A DNA stretch of 64,000 nt from JAFAXD01 sp963760435 (GCA_963760435.1 CAVXDE010000002.1:62001-126000); one strand, 5' to 3'; shown: positions 44,058 through 54,065, counted from the stretch's first letter. The notes: generated by a model from the letters alone, not told the origin. Numbers and translations are program-made.

Positions 44058-45060
44058 GCCGCGCTTCTGGCGCGAGGATGCAGCGCTGGCGCGCCTTCTC
44101 ACGCCTGTGGCCGCCGCTTACGGAGCGGTCGCCGGCGCCCGCATGGCGCGGACGGGGGCACGCGCCCGGGTGCCAGTGATCTGCGTCGGGAACCTCACCG
44201 TTGGCGGGGCCGGCAAGACGCCGACAGCCATTGCGGTTGCCCAGGTTCTGCTCAGCGAAGGCGCACGGCCGTTCTTTCTCTCGCGCGGATATGGCGGCGC
44301 GCTCGCCGGGCCCGTGCGCGTCACCCCACAGCACCGAGCCGCGGACGTTGGCGACGAGCCGCTGCTGCTCGCGCGCATCGCGCCCACGATCGTGGCGCGC
44401 GACCGGGTCCAAGGCGCGGAGCTGGCACTTGGCGAAGGCGCGAGCGTCATTGTGATGGATGACGGGTTTCAGAACCCGTCGCTTATCAAGGATTGCTCGC
44501 TCGTTGTGCTCGACGGCCAGCGCAGCATCGGCAACGGCCGGGTATTTCCGGCAGGACCGCTGCGCGCCCCCCTCAACGTACAGCTCACGCGCGCGAGTGC
44601 GTTGCTGGTGATTGGTGAGGCTTCAGCGAAGGCTGGGGATGTGATTGCACGCGCGCAAGCGCGCGGGCTCTCAGTCCTGTACGGAAGGCTCGCACCTGAT
44701 TCCGACGCTATCGCCGCATTGGTCAACAAGAAGATCCTCGCCTTCGCCGGTATCGCGCACCCACAGAAGTTCTTCGACACGCTGGCGGCGAGCGGCATTG
44801 CTGCGTCGGTCAGGCGCGCCTTTCCGGACCACCATCCATTTACGAGCGTCGATGTGCGCGAGTTGTTGGAACAAGCCAAACGTCAAGATTTGTTGTTGGT
44901 GACGACCGAAAAGGATCTTGCACGCATGCAAGGTGATGCAGCGTGCGCAGAGCTCGCGGCAGCAGCTTTCGCGCTCCCGGTCAGACTGGAGACCGACTTC
45001 CAGGCGTTTCGCGAGACCGTAACCCGCGCTCTGCCGCCGAGGTCAGCCGGCTCTATTTAA
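44050..45060 (+). CDS. lpxK: Tetraacyldisaccharide 4'-kinase
   Basis: A 336-residue kinase with Walker A VGNLTVGGAGKTPTAIAVAQ, FLSRGYGG, VGDEPLLLAR and MDDGFQNPSLIKD with the catalytic DDGxQ. It phosphorylates the lipid A disaccharide 4' position to form lipid IVA, the substrate of WaaA. ATG 44050 overlaps the waaA stop. Last gene of the run; the LVIVD-repeat gene is convergent 16 bp away. Confidence 0.94.
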   Translation: MREPRFWREDAALARLLTPVAAAYGAVAGARMARTGARARVPVICVGNLTVGGAGKTPTAIAVAQVLLSEGARPFFLSRGYGGALAGPVRVTPQHRAADVGDEPLLLARIAPTIVARDRVQGAELALGEGASVIVMDDGFQNPSLIKDCSLVVLDGQRSIGNGRVFPAGPLRAPLNVQLTRASALLVIGEASAKAGDVIARAQARGLSVLYGRLAPDSDAIAALVNKKILAFAGIAHPQKFFDTLAASGIAASVRRAFPDHHPFTSVDVRELLEQAKRQDLLLVTTEKDLARMQGDAACAELAAAAFALPVRLETDFQAFRETVTRALPPRSAGSI

Positions 45061-45076
45061 GCACCGACACCGACCA

Positions 45077-46210
45077 TCAGGCCAACATATTGGCTTCGAT
45101 GACATCCACACCCGCCACGCGATCGACCAAGTAGATCAAGCCGCGGTCATCGATCGTCACATCGTTGGACGACGGGCGGTCCGCCCCTGGCGCGGCGTCG
45201 GGCAGAAAATGACCGACCTCCTTGGGCGCAAACGGATCTGCGACATCGAACAGGCGCAGTCCCTGGGCGAACCAGGCAAACGGGATCACCGTCCCGCTGA
45301 AGCGCTCGGACGGCTGGTGACAACCGGTCATCGGCGGTTGTGGGCTGCCGTCGCGGTCGAGGCCGGGCACCTGAATGGTTGCGATGGGAACCGGCAGCTT
45401 CTCGTCAGTGATGTCGAAGACCCACGTGAACGATGGCGGCGCCGGCCGCAGCTTGGCAACGTCTTCATCAGCGACAAGCATGATTTTGCGCCCCTTGAGG
45501 GGCTGCGGCATGACCAGGCAGGTGTGGGTGGGATGTGGAAAGGTCGGGCTTGTATTGAGCCCGGAGACGAGCTTCGGCTTCGACATGTCGGAGATGTCGA
45601 GAATGAAAAAGCCGTGGTGCCAATAGCTCACGTACAGCCGATTGCCGACGCGCAGGGGATGATGACAGCGTGGCGGCACGCCATTGCCCCACGGGTATTC
45701 CTCGCCACCCGCTTCCCACTGACCCGGGATCCACCAGCGCCCCACCTCAACCGGATGAACCGGATCGGCAAGGTCGAGGATCATCGCGATGTTGCCGATA
45801 TAGCCGGGCACCGTCGGCGATATGTAGGCATAGCGGCCGTCGAAATCGAAGCGATGCACGCCGCCACCGGCCGTCATCCATTGCGCGATCAGCTTCGGCG
45901 CGCTCGGCTTGGCAACATCGTAGATGAACAGCCCGCCGCCGACATCGCCATCCGCCGATTTGCCGAACCGTTCACGATTGACCAGCATGATGTTGTTGGC
46001 CACGCGCACTTTGTGCGAATGCCAACCCTCCGGGACATCGACCCGCGCCAGGATGCGAGGACGATAGGGATCGGCGATATCGACGATCGTCGTGCCGCTG
46101 GTCGGCCGCATGTGGCCAACGTAGAGCGTTTGACCTTGGACCCAGACCTGGCCGCCACCGGGACAATCGATATGCGACACGAGCCGCGTGTTGTGTGCGT
46201 TCGCTACCAC
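45077..46210 (-). CDS. LVIVD-repeat beta-propeller protein
   Basis: A 377-residue protein of repeated beta segments such as TTIVDIADPYRPRILARVD, LFIYDVAKPSAPKLIAQW, FILDISDMSKPKLVSGL and LRLFDVADPFAPKEVGHF, the LVIVD-type repeat that builds propellers. There is no signal peptide from the GTG start at 46210, so it appears cytoplasmic. A selenium-binding-protein-like metal role (several His in PPRCHHPLRVG and HPTHTCLVM) is possible but unproven. It is divergent from the dehydrogenase gene. Confidence 0.8.
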   Translation of the reverse strand: MVANAHNTRLVSHIDCPGGGQVWVQGQTLYVGHMRPTSGTTIVDIADPYRPRILARVDVPEGWHSHKVRVANNIMLVNRERFGKSADGDVGGGLFIYDVAKPSAPKLIAQWMTAGGGVHRFDFDGRYAYISPTVPGYIGNIAMILDLADPVHPVEVGRWWIPGQWEAGGEEYPWGNGVPPRCHHPLRVGNRLYVSYWHHGFFILDISDMSKPKLVSGLNTSPTFPHPTHTCLVMPQPLKGRKIMLVADEDVAKLRPAPPSFTWVFDITDEKLPVPIATIQVPGLDRDGSPQPPMTGCHQPSERFSGTVIPFAWFAQGLRLFDVADPFAPKEVGHFLPDAAPGADRPSSNDVTIDDRGLIYLVDRVAGVDVIEANMLA

Positions 46211-46340
46211 GGAGATACCCGACTACATTAATGCCATGATTGAGATTAGCTGATGCGCACGGTGTCGTCTTGTGAATTGCGACCGGTCTTCCACGCGGCG
46301 GGCGGCGCTTGATGCCCGCGTCATAACAGAGGGCGTTTGC

Positions 46341-47399
46341 ATGCAAATCCTGGTTCTCCCTGGCGATGGCATTGGCCCAGAAATCACGGCGGCGACACGC
46401 GAGGTGCTGGAAGCAGCGTCAAAGCGCTTCGCCCTGGGGCTCGACTTCATTGGGGACGTGGTCGGGCACGAGAGTCTGCGCCAATACGGCACGACAGTAC
46501 GGCCCGACGTCGTGGAGAAGGCCCGCAATGTGGATGGGATCATCCTTGGTCCAACCGCGACGGCAGATTTCAAGGATTCCGCGCGCGGCGAGATCAACCC
46601 ATCGATGTTCTTTCGCAAGACGTTCGATCTGTTCGCCAATATCCGGCCGGCCCGCACTTATCCCGGTTTGCCCGCGCGGCTCGGCGCATTCGATCTGGTG
46701 GTCGTGCGCGAAAATACGGAAGGGTTTTACGCCGACCGCAACATGGAGGTCGGCAGCGGTGAGATGCTGGTTACCTCGGACGTCGCGATTTCGCTGCGCC
46801 GGATCACGCGCGCGTGCTGCAACCGGATCGCCCGCGTGGCGTTCGAGTTGGCTGCCCGCCGGCGCCAGCATGTCACGATCGTGCACAAGGCGAATGTGCT
46901 CAAGCTGGGCGACGGTCTGTTCCTCGAAGAATGCCATGCAGTGGCGCGCGCGTCCCCGGGCATCACGGTGGACGACATCATCGTCGACGCCATGATGGCG
47001 CATGTCGTGCGCGCACCGCAGCGGTTCGACGTGATCGTCACCACCAACATGTTTGGTGATATCCTCTCCGACCTCACGGCCGAGCTATCGGGAAGCCTCG
47101 GGCTCGGGGGCTCACTCAACGCCGGCACCCAGCATGCCATGGCGCAAGCGGCACACGGGTCGGCTCCAGATATCGCAGGCACTGACTCGGCAAACCCGTT
47201 CTCGCTCATCCTGTCTGGCGCACAGCTCCTCTCGTGGCTCGGCCGACGTCGCCAGGTGAAGAAGTTCGAGATCGCCGCCGATGCAATCGATCGAGCTGTC
47301 GAAGCCGCTATTGCGGCCGGCGAGGTAACGCGCGACCTTGGTGGGAAACTCGGGACGCGCGAAACTGGCGCCATGCTGGCCGCGCGGATTGCGAGCTAA
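46341..47399 (+). CDS. Isocitrate/isopropylmalate dehydrogenase family enzyme
   Basis: A 352-residue NAD-dependent beta-decarboxylating dehydrogenase: LVLPGDGIGPEITAATREVL, FANIRPARTYPGLP, VVVRENTEGFYADRN, IVHKANVLKLGDGLF and MFGDILSDLTAELSGSLGLGGSLN. The family includes LeuB, tartrate dehydrogenase and isocitrate dehydrogenase. The next two genes are tricarboxylate-type binding proteins, so a catabolic hydroxy-dicarboxylate substrate is more likely than leucine biosynthesis, and this is inference. ATG 46341 is chosen from family length. Confidence 0.88.
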   Translation: MQILVLPGDGIGPEITAATREVLEAASKRFALGLDFIGDVVGHESLRQYGTTVRPDVVEKARNVDGIILGPTATADFKDSARGEINPSMFFRKTFDLFANIRPARTYPGLPARLGAFDLVVVRENTEGFYADRNMEVGSGEMLVTSDVAISLRRITRACCNRIARVAFELAARRRQHVTIVHKANVLKLGDGLFLEECHAVARASPGITVDDIIVDAMMAHVVRAPQRFDVIVTTNMFGDILSDLTAELSGSLGLGGSLNAGTQHAMAQAAHGSAPDIAGTDSANPFSLILSGAQLLSWLGRRRQVKKFEIAADAIDRAVEAAIAAGEVTRDLGGKLGTRETGAMLAARIAS

Positions 47400-47422
47400 G
47401 ACAGAACGCTCGGAGGACGCCG

Positions 47423-48400
47423 ATGATGAAGGGGAGCTGGACGTTTCGCATCGTTATGACGCTCGCCTCCCTCGCCGGCATCTGTGGGATCACCCTCGGA
47501 CAGACGCCACAAGGCCAACCGCTCCGTTTGGTGGTGGGTTACGCGCCTGGCGGCACAGGCGACGTCGTAGCCCGCATCCTGTCCGACCGCCTGGGAGCAG
47601 AGTTGGGCCAGAACGTCGTGGTCGAGAATCGCCCAGGCGCCACCGGCGCAATCGGTGCGCGTAGCGTCATCAGCTCCGCGCCGGACGGGCACACGTTGTT
47701 CGTTGGCCAGACGGGTGAGATCGCCATCAATCAGCATTTCATGAAAGATGCCGGCTACGATGCCGACAAGGATCTCAGGCCAGTGGCACTGGCCGGCCTG
47801 GTTCCGCTGGCGCTGGTGGTGCCGGCGAGCGCGCCCTACTCCACCATGGCGAAGTTCTACGAGGCGTTGCCGACCGCAACCCTCACCTTCGCGTCGGCTG
47901 GAACCGGCACGCCCGGCTATTTCGCTGGCGAGATGCTGAAAGCCAGGACCCATGCCAACCTGACGCACGTGCCCTACAAGGGTGCGGCACCGGCGCTCAA
48001 TGACGTGCTCGGCGGCCACGTTGATCTCTATTTTCCCGGAATGCCCGCCGTAATCCCGCATCTCAAGTCGGGTTTGCTCAAGGTGCTGGCGGTTTCATCG
48101 GCCAAACGTTCCGCCATCGCGCCCGATATTCCGACCGTTGCCGAAGCGACCCCACTCAAGGATTTCGACTTTACCTTGTGGGTTGGGCTATTTGCGCCCG
48201 CGCCCACCCCGGAAGACGTGGTCGCACGCCTCAACAAGACCATCAACGCCATCCTCATGGAACCGGAGATCCAGCGTAAACTCATAGAAGCTGGCGCAGA
48301 CGTGAACCCGATGTCAGTTGATCAGTTCACCGCATTCGTGCAAACCGAGAGCCGTAAGTACCTGCAGATCATCAAAGAGACTGGCGCGACCAGCGAATAG
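47423..48400 (+). CDS. Tripartite tricarboxylate transporter binding protein (TctC/Bug family)
   Basis: A 325-residue periplasmic protein. Signal: FRIVMTLASLAGICGITLG. Bug fold: LRLVVGYAPGGTGDVVARILSDRLGAELGQNVVVENRPGATGAIGA in pieces, with THVPYKGAAPALNDVLGGHVDLYF in the second lobe. GGAGG precedes ATG 47423 by about seven bases. It lies 23 bp after the dehydrogenase gene, so they are probably co-transcribed. No TctA/TctB membrane genes are nearby. Confidence 0.92.
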   Translation: MMKGSWTFRIVMTLASLAGICGITLGQTPQGQPLRLVVGYAPGGTGDVVARILSDRLGAELGQNVVVENRPGATGAIGARSVISSAPDGHTLFVGQTGEIAINQHFMKDAGYDADKDLRPVALAGLVPLALVVPASAPYSTMAKFYEALPTATLTFASAGTGTPGYFAGEMLKARTHANLTHVPYKGAAPALNDVLGGHVDLYFPGMPAVIPHLKSGLLKVLAVSSAKRSAIAPDIPTVAEATPLKDFDFTLWVGLFAPAPTPEDVVARLNKTINAILMEPEIQRKLIEAGADVNPMSVDQFTAFVQTESRKYLQIIKETGATSE

Positions 48401-48453
48401 CGCCGCTGTGCAAGGGGAACCGCCCGATATCGCACTCCGACGCAGGAACACCC

Positions 48454-49428
48454 ATGCGCGCTCGTGAATTTGCTCTGATCGTCGTCACCGCATTGCTGAC
48501 GTTAGGCGCCTTCGGGACGGCGCAGTCGCAAACCTGGCCGCAACGGCCGGTAACGGTGGTGGTTCCATTCGCGGCCGGTGGCAACACCGACGGGATTGGC
48601 CGCTCGATTGCGCAGTGGCTGAGCGACCGGTTGGGTCAGCAGTTCGTGGTCGAGAATCGCGGCGGCGCCGGCGGGGCGATCGCGGCCGAGATGGTCGCAA
48701 AAGCGCCGGCCGATGGTTACACGCTGTTCGTGGCGGCGCTGCCCCAGATCGCCATCGTCCCGGCGATCTCGCAGACGCGCTATGACCCAGTGAAGGATTT
48801 TGCCCCGATCAGCGTCGTTGGCACCAATCCGTTTGTGCTGGCGGTGAACAAGGATGTTCCGGTCAAAAGCGTCCCCGAATTCATCGATTACGTCCGCAAA
48901 GCGCCACAACCGCTGAGCTACGCCTCGGCAGGCATCGGCAGCCTCAATCATTTATCGATGGCACTCTTTCTGAAGCTCGCCGGAATCGACATGATTCACG
49001 TGCCCTACAAGGGCAACGCCCCGGCGATGTCGGACGTGGTTGCGGGTCACGTGCCGGCGATTTTCACCAACCTCTCCGACGCATTGCCGCAAGCCGCCGC
49101 CGGAACCATTCGCCTGATCGGGGTCTCTGGCGAAACTCGGGCCCCCCAAATTCCTGATGTGCCGACCGTCGCCGAACAAGGCTTCCCCACATTCAAGACG
49201 CGCACCTGGAATGCCCTCATGGCCCCGGCCAAAACAGACCCGGCGATCATCGCCCGCGTCGCTAGGGAAGTCGCCGCTGCCGCAAAAGATCCCGGCTTCG
49301 CCGAACGACTCAATCACCTCGGTGTTGATCCACTCGGCAACAGCCCGACCGAATTCGCAGCCCTGATCGCCGCGGACATTCCGTTCTGGGCCGAGGCGGT
49401 GAGGATCGCCGGCGTGAAAGAACAATAA
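48454..49428 (+). CDS. Tripartite tricarboxylate transporter binding protein (TctC/Bug family), second copy
   Basis: A 324-residue paralogue of the preceding gene: signal LIVVTALLTLGAFGTAQSQ, PVTVVVPFAAGGNTDGIGRSIAQWLS, VVENRGGAGGAIAAEMVAKAPADGYTLF, MIHVPYKGNAPAMSDVVAGHVPAIF. Sequence differences in the first lobe suggest another ligand. ATG 48454 lies 53 bp after the first copy. Orphan Bug proteins are often numerous and may use a shared or distant permease or act in sensing. Confidence 0.92.
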   Translation: MRAREFALIVVTALLTLGAFGTAQSQTWPQRPVTVVVPFAAGGNTDGIGRSIAQWLSDRLGQQFVVENRGGAGGAIAAEMVAKAPADGYTLFVAALPQIAIVPAISQTRYDPVKDFAPISVVGTNPFVLAVNKDVPVKSVPEFIDYVRKAPQPLSYASAGIGSLNHLSMALFLKLAGIDMIHVPYKGNAPAMSDVVAGHVPAIFTNLSDALPQAAAGTIRLIGVSGETRAPQIPDVPTVAEQGFPTFKTRTWNALMAPAKTDPAIIARVAREVAAAAKDPGFAERLNHLGVDPLGNSPTEFAALIAADIPFWAEAVRIAGVKEQ

Positions 49429-49455
49429 GCAGGTGAAAGGCCGACGTGCTGGCAG

Positions 49456-52068
49456 CTACCGGACCGATGTGCGCCGACCGCGTTTCGCCCCCCGGGGGGC
49501 TTGCCCGGACGCGGGTAGCGTTTGCGAGATGGTTCCGATGTCGCGCCAGGGGTCGGATTTCAGGTTGTCCAGCCGTTGGCGCAGGTTGTCGATCTTGAAG
49601 TGATCCGCGCGGATTGCTTCGGATAGTTCACTCCAGTCGAGCGGTACCGAGACCGAAGCTTGTGGCAAGGCGCGCGGCGAATAGGGGCCAACCGCGGTCG
49701 CGCCGCGGCCGTTGCGCAGGTAGTCAACAAATATCCGACCCCGGCGCGCGCTCTTGGTCATGATCGCGAGGTAACGGTCGGGTTTGTCGCGCGCCATCGC
49801 GTCTGCAATGGATTTGGTGAACTCCTTGGCCTCGTCCCAGCCGGCGCTTGGTGTGATCGGCACCACGACGTGCAGGCCCTTTCCGCCTGATGTTTTGACA
49901 AAGCTCTTGAGCCCGACGTCGTCAAGTCGCGACCGAACCTCGCGCGCGGCATCGATCACCGCACTCCAGGGCACGTCCTCGCCGGGATCGAGATCGAAGA
50001 TCAGCCGATCCGGCTGCTCCAGGCGCGCGAACGTCGAGCCCCATGGATGGATTTCAATCACACCGGCCTGCACCAGCGTGATCAGTCCGGCAAGATCGTC
50101 GAGCACCAACATGGGCTCCTCCTCGCCCACGTCGACCCGCCGCACGGCTTCGCTGATGCCGGCCCAAGCGTGCTTTGCATAGAAGCATTTGGCCGCGACG
50201 CCCGACGGGCAACGCACCAGGCTGAGCACGCGGTCCTTGAGGTGCGGCAGTATCCACTCGGCGATGCCGGTGTAGAATTCAGCGAGGCCCTGTTTGGTCA
50301 CGCCGTAGTCCGGCCAGAGAATACGCTCCGGATGCGTGAGACGGATCCCTGCCCCGGCGCGCAGCTGAGGTTGCCCCGATCGCGGTGCCGATCGCGCGGT
50401 ACGGGTCGCTGGTTCGCGCTCCACCTCTTCCGGGGCTCGGTCCTCGCGCAATCCCTTAAATGAAGCCTGACGCACCAGCTCGTCGGCTGAGAACCCGCTG
50501 AATTCGACCTCGCACACAAGCTTGGCCGCAACCCAGCGGATGGTCTTGTCCAAGCCCTCCGGCAACGCGCGGCCGAATTGCGACTTGGCCACATGGAGCT
50601 TTTCCAGCTCGGCCCGCAGCGATCTCGCTTGCTGCGCGGAGTATCCTGTGCCGACGCCGCCGGCGTACAGAAGCTTGCCATCCTTGTAGTAACCGAGCTG
50701 CAGCGAGCCGATCGACTTGGTCTCGGCCGTGGATGGGATGTAGCCGACAATGACGAATTCCTGGCGCAAGATGCTCTTCGTTTTGATCCAGTGGTCGCCG
50801 CGACCCGGCCGATAGGGCAGATCGGCGCGCTTGGAGATAATGCCCTCAAGCCCGAGGCGACACGCATGCTCGAACATCAACGGTCCGTCCTGGGCGAGAT
50901 GTTCGCTCAAGCGCAGCGGCAAACCGCGCGCGCGCTGCGAGATAATCTTCTCCAGCAAGGCCTTGCGATCGACCAACGTCGCCTTGGTGAGGTCGAAGCC
51001 TTCGCAATAAAGTAGATCAAACACGAAATAGCGCAGGCGATCTTCGCGCCCCTCACTTAGATCCGCCTGCAACAGATTGAAGCTTGGGATCCCACCCGCG
51101 TCTTCAACAACAATCTCGCCGTCGATCCAGGCTGAGGCCAATTCGAGCCGGCGGAGTGCAGCAACGAGCCGCGGGAACCGCTCCGTCCAGTCGAGACCCT
51201 TGCGCGTGAGCAACTTGATCGTGCCGCCGTCGACGCGCGCTTGAATTCGGTAACCGTCGTATTTGATCTCGTGCACCCACTTCTCACCGCTCGGGGGGCG
51301 CTCCGCGCTCTGAGCTTGGCTCGGTTCGAGGAAAGCCGGAAGCAATCCTTTGCGCGCGCCCCGTATGGAACTGACAAGCGGCCCCAGCGGCTCGCGCGCG
51401 GCGGCGACTTTGCTCCGCCCGGCATGATCGGTGCGCAGTTCGCCCTCGGTTGCAAGCTCCTGCGTCGTGCGGCCACTCAGGAACGACGTGGTTTCCTCGT
51501 CTGTGATCGCGGGATCCGCCGCACTGCGGGCGAACTCATCCTCCGCCTTGATCAGCAGCCACGGGTCGGTCTTTTCACCGGACTTGGGCCGGATGCGGAC
51601 CAGATGCCAACGCCCTTTCAGCCGATGGCCCGCCAGTACAAACTCAAGGTGACCTTTCTGCAGGGCCTTGCGCGGGTCGCCGACAGGCTCCCACGGCCCC
51701 TGGTCCCACACGATCATCGCGCCGGCGCCGTACTCGCCACGCGGAATATTGCCTTCGAACGTCAGGTAGTCGATCGGGTGATCCTCGGTGTGAACGGCGA
51801 GCCGTTTCTCACCGACCACGAGACTAGGACCACGCGTGACCGCCCAGCTTTTGAGCACGCCATCAAGCTCGAGCCGCAGGTCATAGTGCACCCGGCGCGC
51901 GTCATGTTTCTGGACCACGAACCGCAAACCCGCAGCCGGTTTGCGAGACGACGGAACCTCGGGCTTCGGTTCGGAGGTGCGGCTGAAGTCGCGCTTTTCC
52001 TGGTAACGTTTCAGCGACGTAGATGACGAGGATGACGTCTTGGCCTTGCGTTTCGGGCGTGCCGTCAT
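49456..52068 (-). CDS. ligD: ATP-dependent DNA ligase D
   Basis: An 870-residue multidomain NHEJ ligase with domain order phosphoesterase (about 50-200, FVVQKHDARRVHYDLRLELDG), ligase (about 250-540, adenylated Lys269 in KYDGYR), and polymerase/primase (about 590-850, LIFDLDPGEDVPW with its Asp pair, HVVVPITPSAGWDEAK). The N-terminal 35 residues are Lys/Ser-rich. It repairs double-strand breaks with Ku. ATG 52068 overlaps the preceding stop as ATGA. All catalytic regions appear intact. Confidence 0.95.
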   Translation of the reverse strand: MTARPKRKAKTSSSSSTSLKRYQEKRDFSRTSEPKPEVPSSRKPAAGLRFVVQKHDARRVHYDLRLELDGVLKSWAVTRGPSLVVGEKRLAVHTEDHPIDYLTFEGNIPRGEYGAGAMIVWDQGPWEPVGDPRKALQKGHLEFVLAGHRLKGRWHLVRIRPKSGEKTDPWLLIKAEDEFARSAADPAITDEETTSFLSGRTTQELATEGELRTDHAGRSKVAAAREPLGPLVSSIRGARKGLLPAFLEPSQAQSAERPPSGEKWVHEIKYDGYRIQARVDGGTIKLLTRKGLDWTERFPRLVAALRRLELASAWIDGEIVVEDAGGIPSFNLLQADLSEGREDRLRYFVFDLLYCEGFDLTKATLVDRKALLEKIISQRARGLPLRLSEHLAQDGPLMFEHACRLGLEGIISKRADLPYRPGRGDHWIKTKSILRQEFVIVGYIPSTAETKSIGSLQLGYYKDGKLLYAGGVGTGYSAQQARSLRAELEKLHVAKSQFGRALPEGLDKTIRWVAAKLVCEVEFSGFSADELVRQASFKGLREDRAPEEVEREPATRTARSAPRSGQPQLRAGAGIRLTHPERILWPDYGVTKQGLAEFYTGIAEWILPHLKDRVLSLVRCPSGVAAKCFYAKHAWAGISEAVRRVDVGEEEPMLVLDDLAGLITLVQAGVIEIHPWGSTFARLEQPDRLIFDLDPGEDVPWSAVIDAAREVRSRLDDVGLKSFVKTSGGKGLHVVVPITPSAGWDEAKEFTKSIADAMARDKPDRYLAIMTKSARRGRIFVDYLRNGRGATAVGPYSPRALPQASVSVPLDWSELSEAIRADHFKIDNLRQRLDNLKSDPWRDIGTISQTLPASGQAPRGAKRGRRTSVR

Positions 52069-53180
52069 GAATGCGCGATCTTGATTTCGCAAAATTTCAA
52101 CGCACGACGCGCGTGCGCCGCCCATTCGGATGTCTGGTCGAGGGCGAGGTAGCGGCGCCAATAGACGGCTGCATCGAGGAGCTTGCCGTGCCGGTGCAGC
52201 AATCTGGCGAGGTTGAAGATCGCATCGGCATAGTCCGGATCTGCCTTGAGGGCGCGCTGCAAGCAGTCGATCGCGAGTTCCGCGCGCCCCTGGATCTCGA
52301 GCAGATCGGCGAGGTTGTACCAAGCCTCGGCAAAATGCGCGTCGGCTTTGAGGGCGGCCCGGTAGGCGGCTTCGGCTTCGACCTTCTTGCCGGTTGAGCG
52401 CAACAAATTGCCGAGATTGAATGCGGCTGCCGGATCGTCGGGGTCCATGCGCATCACGCGCCGGTAGAGGCGTTCTGCGGTTTCCGCCTCCCCGGCCTCC
52501 TCGGCGCTCTGCGCGGCCTCGAACAGGGCGTCGGGATTGTCATCCGGCAGCATCGGAACGTCGTCGACCGGCAGCACGAACTGGCCCGTCTTGTCGGTGC
52601 GCCCCTTGAGCTGCTCGACCAGAATTGCGTCGCCTGAAGCCGGGTAGAGCTTCAGGTTGGCAAGCCCTGCCTCGGGCAGCCATCGGCGGATGGCGTGCAG
52701 GCTCGAGGTGATGACCGAGAGGCCCACGCCGGCCTCGAACAAGCTCGCGAACTGCCGCGCCGCCATCACATCCCGGTATGGATAGAGCCCATCGTGGGGG
52801 TCGAGCAGCCCAAGCAGCGCGAGCTGATGCACGATCTCAAGCGGCAGCCCGCTCAGGCTCGCGATCTGCTGCGCCGAATAGGCTCGCGTTTCCTCGCACG
52901 GAAGCGCTCGTCCGAGCCATTCGAGAAAGCGCCGCTCACTGACGATCGGCACCCCGGAGGATTGCGCGTGACTGAGAGTTTTTGAGACGTGCCCATCGGG
53001 GAGGAGTGGCCATCCCAGGCCACCGACCACGAGCGCATCGGTCTTCTTGGTGAGGCCGCGGCTCGGGGTTCCGCCGTGTTTGCGCACGAGGTCGAAGGCT
53101 TCAGCCCGTTTCATCGCGGCGAGCCGACCGGTGAATGCCAGCGTCCCGCGCAGGGGTGAGCCATCCTTGCGCACGGTCAT
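52065..53180 (-). CDS. BRCT-HTH-TPR protein coupled to ligD
   Basis: A 371-residue protein. Residues 10-90 are a BRCT-like domain (GTLAFTGRLAAMKRAEAFDLVRKHGG, KKTDALVVGG). Residues 95-150 look like a MerR-type winged helix (YSAQQIASLSGLPLEIVHQLALLGLL). Residues 230-370 hold at least three TPRs (PAAAFNLGNLLRSTGKKVEAEAAYRAAL, FAEAWYNLADLLEIQGRAELAIDCL, YADAIFNLARLLHRHGKLLDAAVYW). BRCT domains bind phosphoproteins or DNA ends, and this gene is between ku and ligD. Role inferred, perhaps an adaptor or regulator of end joining. Confidence 0.8.
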   Translation of the reverse strand: MTVRKDGSPLRGTLAFTGRLAAMKRAEAFDLVRKHGGTPSRGLTKKTDALVVGGLGWPLLPDGHVSKTLSHAQSSGVPIVSERRFLEWLGRALPCEETRAYSAQQIASLSGLPLEIVHQLALLGLLDPHDGLYPYRDVMAARQFASLFEAGVGLSVITSSLHAIRRWLPEAGLANLKLYPASGDAILVEQLKGRTDKTGQFVLPVDDVPMLPDDNPDALFEAAQSAEEAGEAETAERLYRRVMRMDPDDPAAAFNLGNLLRSTGKKVEAEAAYRAALKADAHFAEAWYNLADLLEIQGRAELAIDCLQRALKADPDYADAIFNLARLLHRHGKLLDAAVYWRRYLALDQTSEWAAHARRALKFCEIKIAHS

Positions 53181-53210
53181 GATCCGCCCTGAAACCTCAG
53201 ACCTTCGATC

Positions 53211-54065
53211 CTATGACTCCATATCGACGAGCCGGTGGCGATGCTCCTGGGAGAAAACATGGGAGTAAAGGTTCGATATCCACAGCTTGCCCTCTTGGGT
53301 GACGCTGAGATAGCGCATGGCATCGCCGATGTAAGGGCGAACCGATGTCCAGAAGAATTCGGGATACTTGGCCCGCAAATCGGCGGGCGTACGGTAGCCA
53401 AGCTTCTTGTTCGCGCCGGTTTCATTAAATTCCGCGAACAGCGCCGGAATCTTGCGCACATAGTTGACGTCCGCCAGCTGGCCAATAAGGTCGGCGGCGC
53501 GAACCAAGCCCGGAAAGTCCGCGGTATCGCTGTGAGTTTCCTGCTCGGGTACCGGGAACCGCGTGTGCTCGATATTGCGCTGGATCACCAGCGTGTCGAA
53601 ATGGGCCAAGCGCGCGCTGCCGAGCCGCTCACGCACGAATACCTTCGACCTCGCCACGTGATACGGCGTCATGGATGCGTCCGTCGCGCCATCGTGCACC
53701 TCCACCAGATCGCCTTTTTCGTTACAGACGTAATGGCCCTGCTTATCGGCAAGGCAGATGCCGCGGACATAGCCGATGTCGTGACACAGCAACGAAATGA
53801 TGAAATTGAGCCAATCGCGCGGGGTCACGCCGCCTTCGCGAATATGCTTGCCGCGCAGGATTTCCTGCCCCACCAGGGTCACCATCATGGTGTGCTCGGC
53901 ATTGTGATAAGGCGCATCGCTGTTGGCGATGTTCTCCATGGCAACCCGGCCGATGAAGCCAATAATCCCGGGATAGTCCGGCTCGAGCACGCCGTACACA
54001 CGGCTGTACATGCCGGTCAGCTCGTGCACGAAGCTCTCGATGACGACCTGCGTTGGATTGAACAT
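53211..54065 (-). CDS. HD-domain phosphohydrolase, PDE-like
   Basis: A 284-residue protein with HNAEH (His54, His58) and CHDIGY (His95, Asp96), a metal-binding pattern like that of class I cyclic-nucleotide phosphodiesterases and other HD hydrolases. VHDGATDASMTPYHV gives another conserved Asp. It likely hydrolyses a nucleotide or phosphate ester in the cytoplasm. It lies in the NHEJ operon between ku and the BRCT-TPR gene with about 30-80 bp gaps, but a link to repair is only positional. Confidence 0.8.
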   Translation of the reverse strand: MFNPTQVVIESFVHELTGMYSRVYGVLEPDYPGIIGFIGRVAMENIANSDAPYHNAEHTMMVTLVGQEILRGKHIREGGVTPRDWLNFIISLLCHDIGYVRGICLADKQGHYVCNEKGDLVEVHDGATDASMTPYHVARSKVFVRERLGSARLAHFDTLVIQRNIEHTRFPVPEQETHSDTADFPGLVRAADLIGQLADVNYVRKIPALFAEFNETGANKKLGYRTPADLRAKYPEFFWTSVRPYIGDAMRYLSVTQEGKLWISNLYSHVFSQEHRHRLVDMES

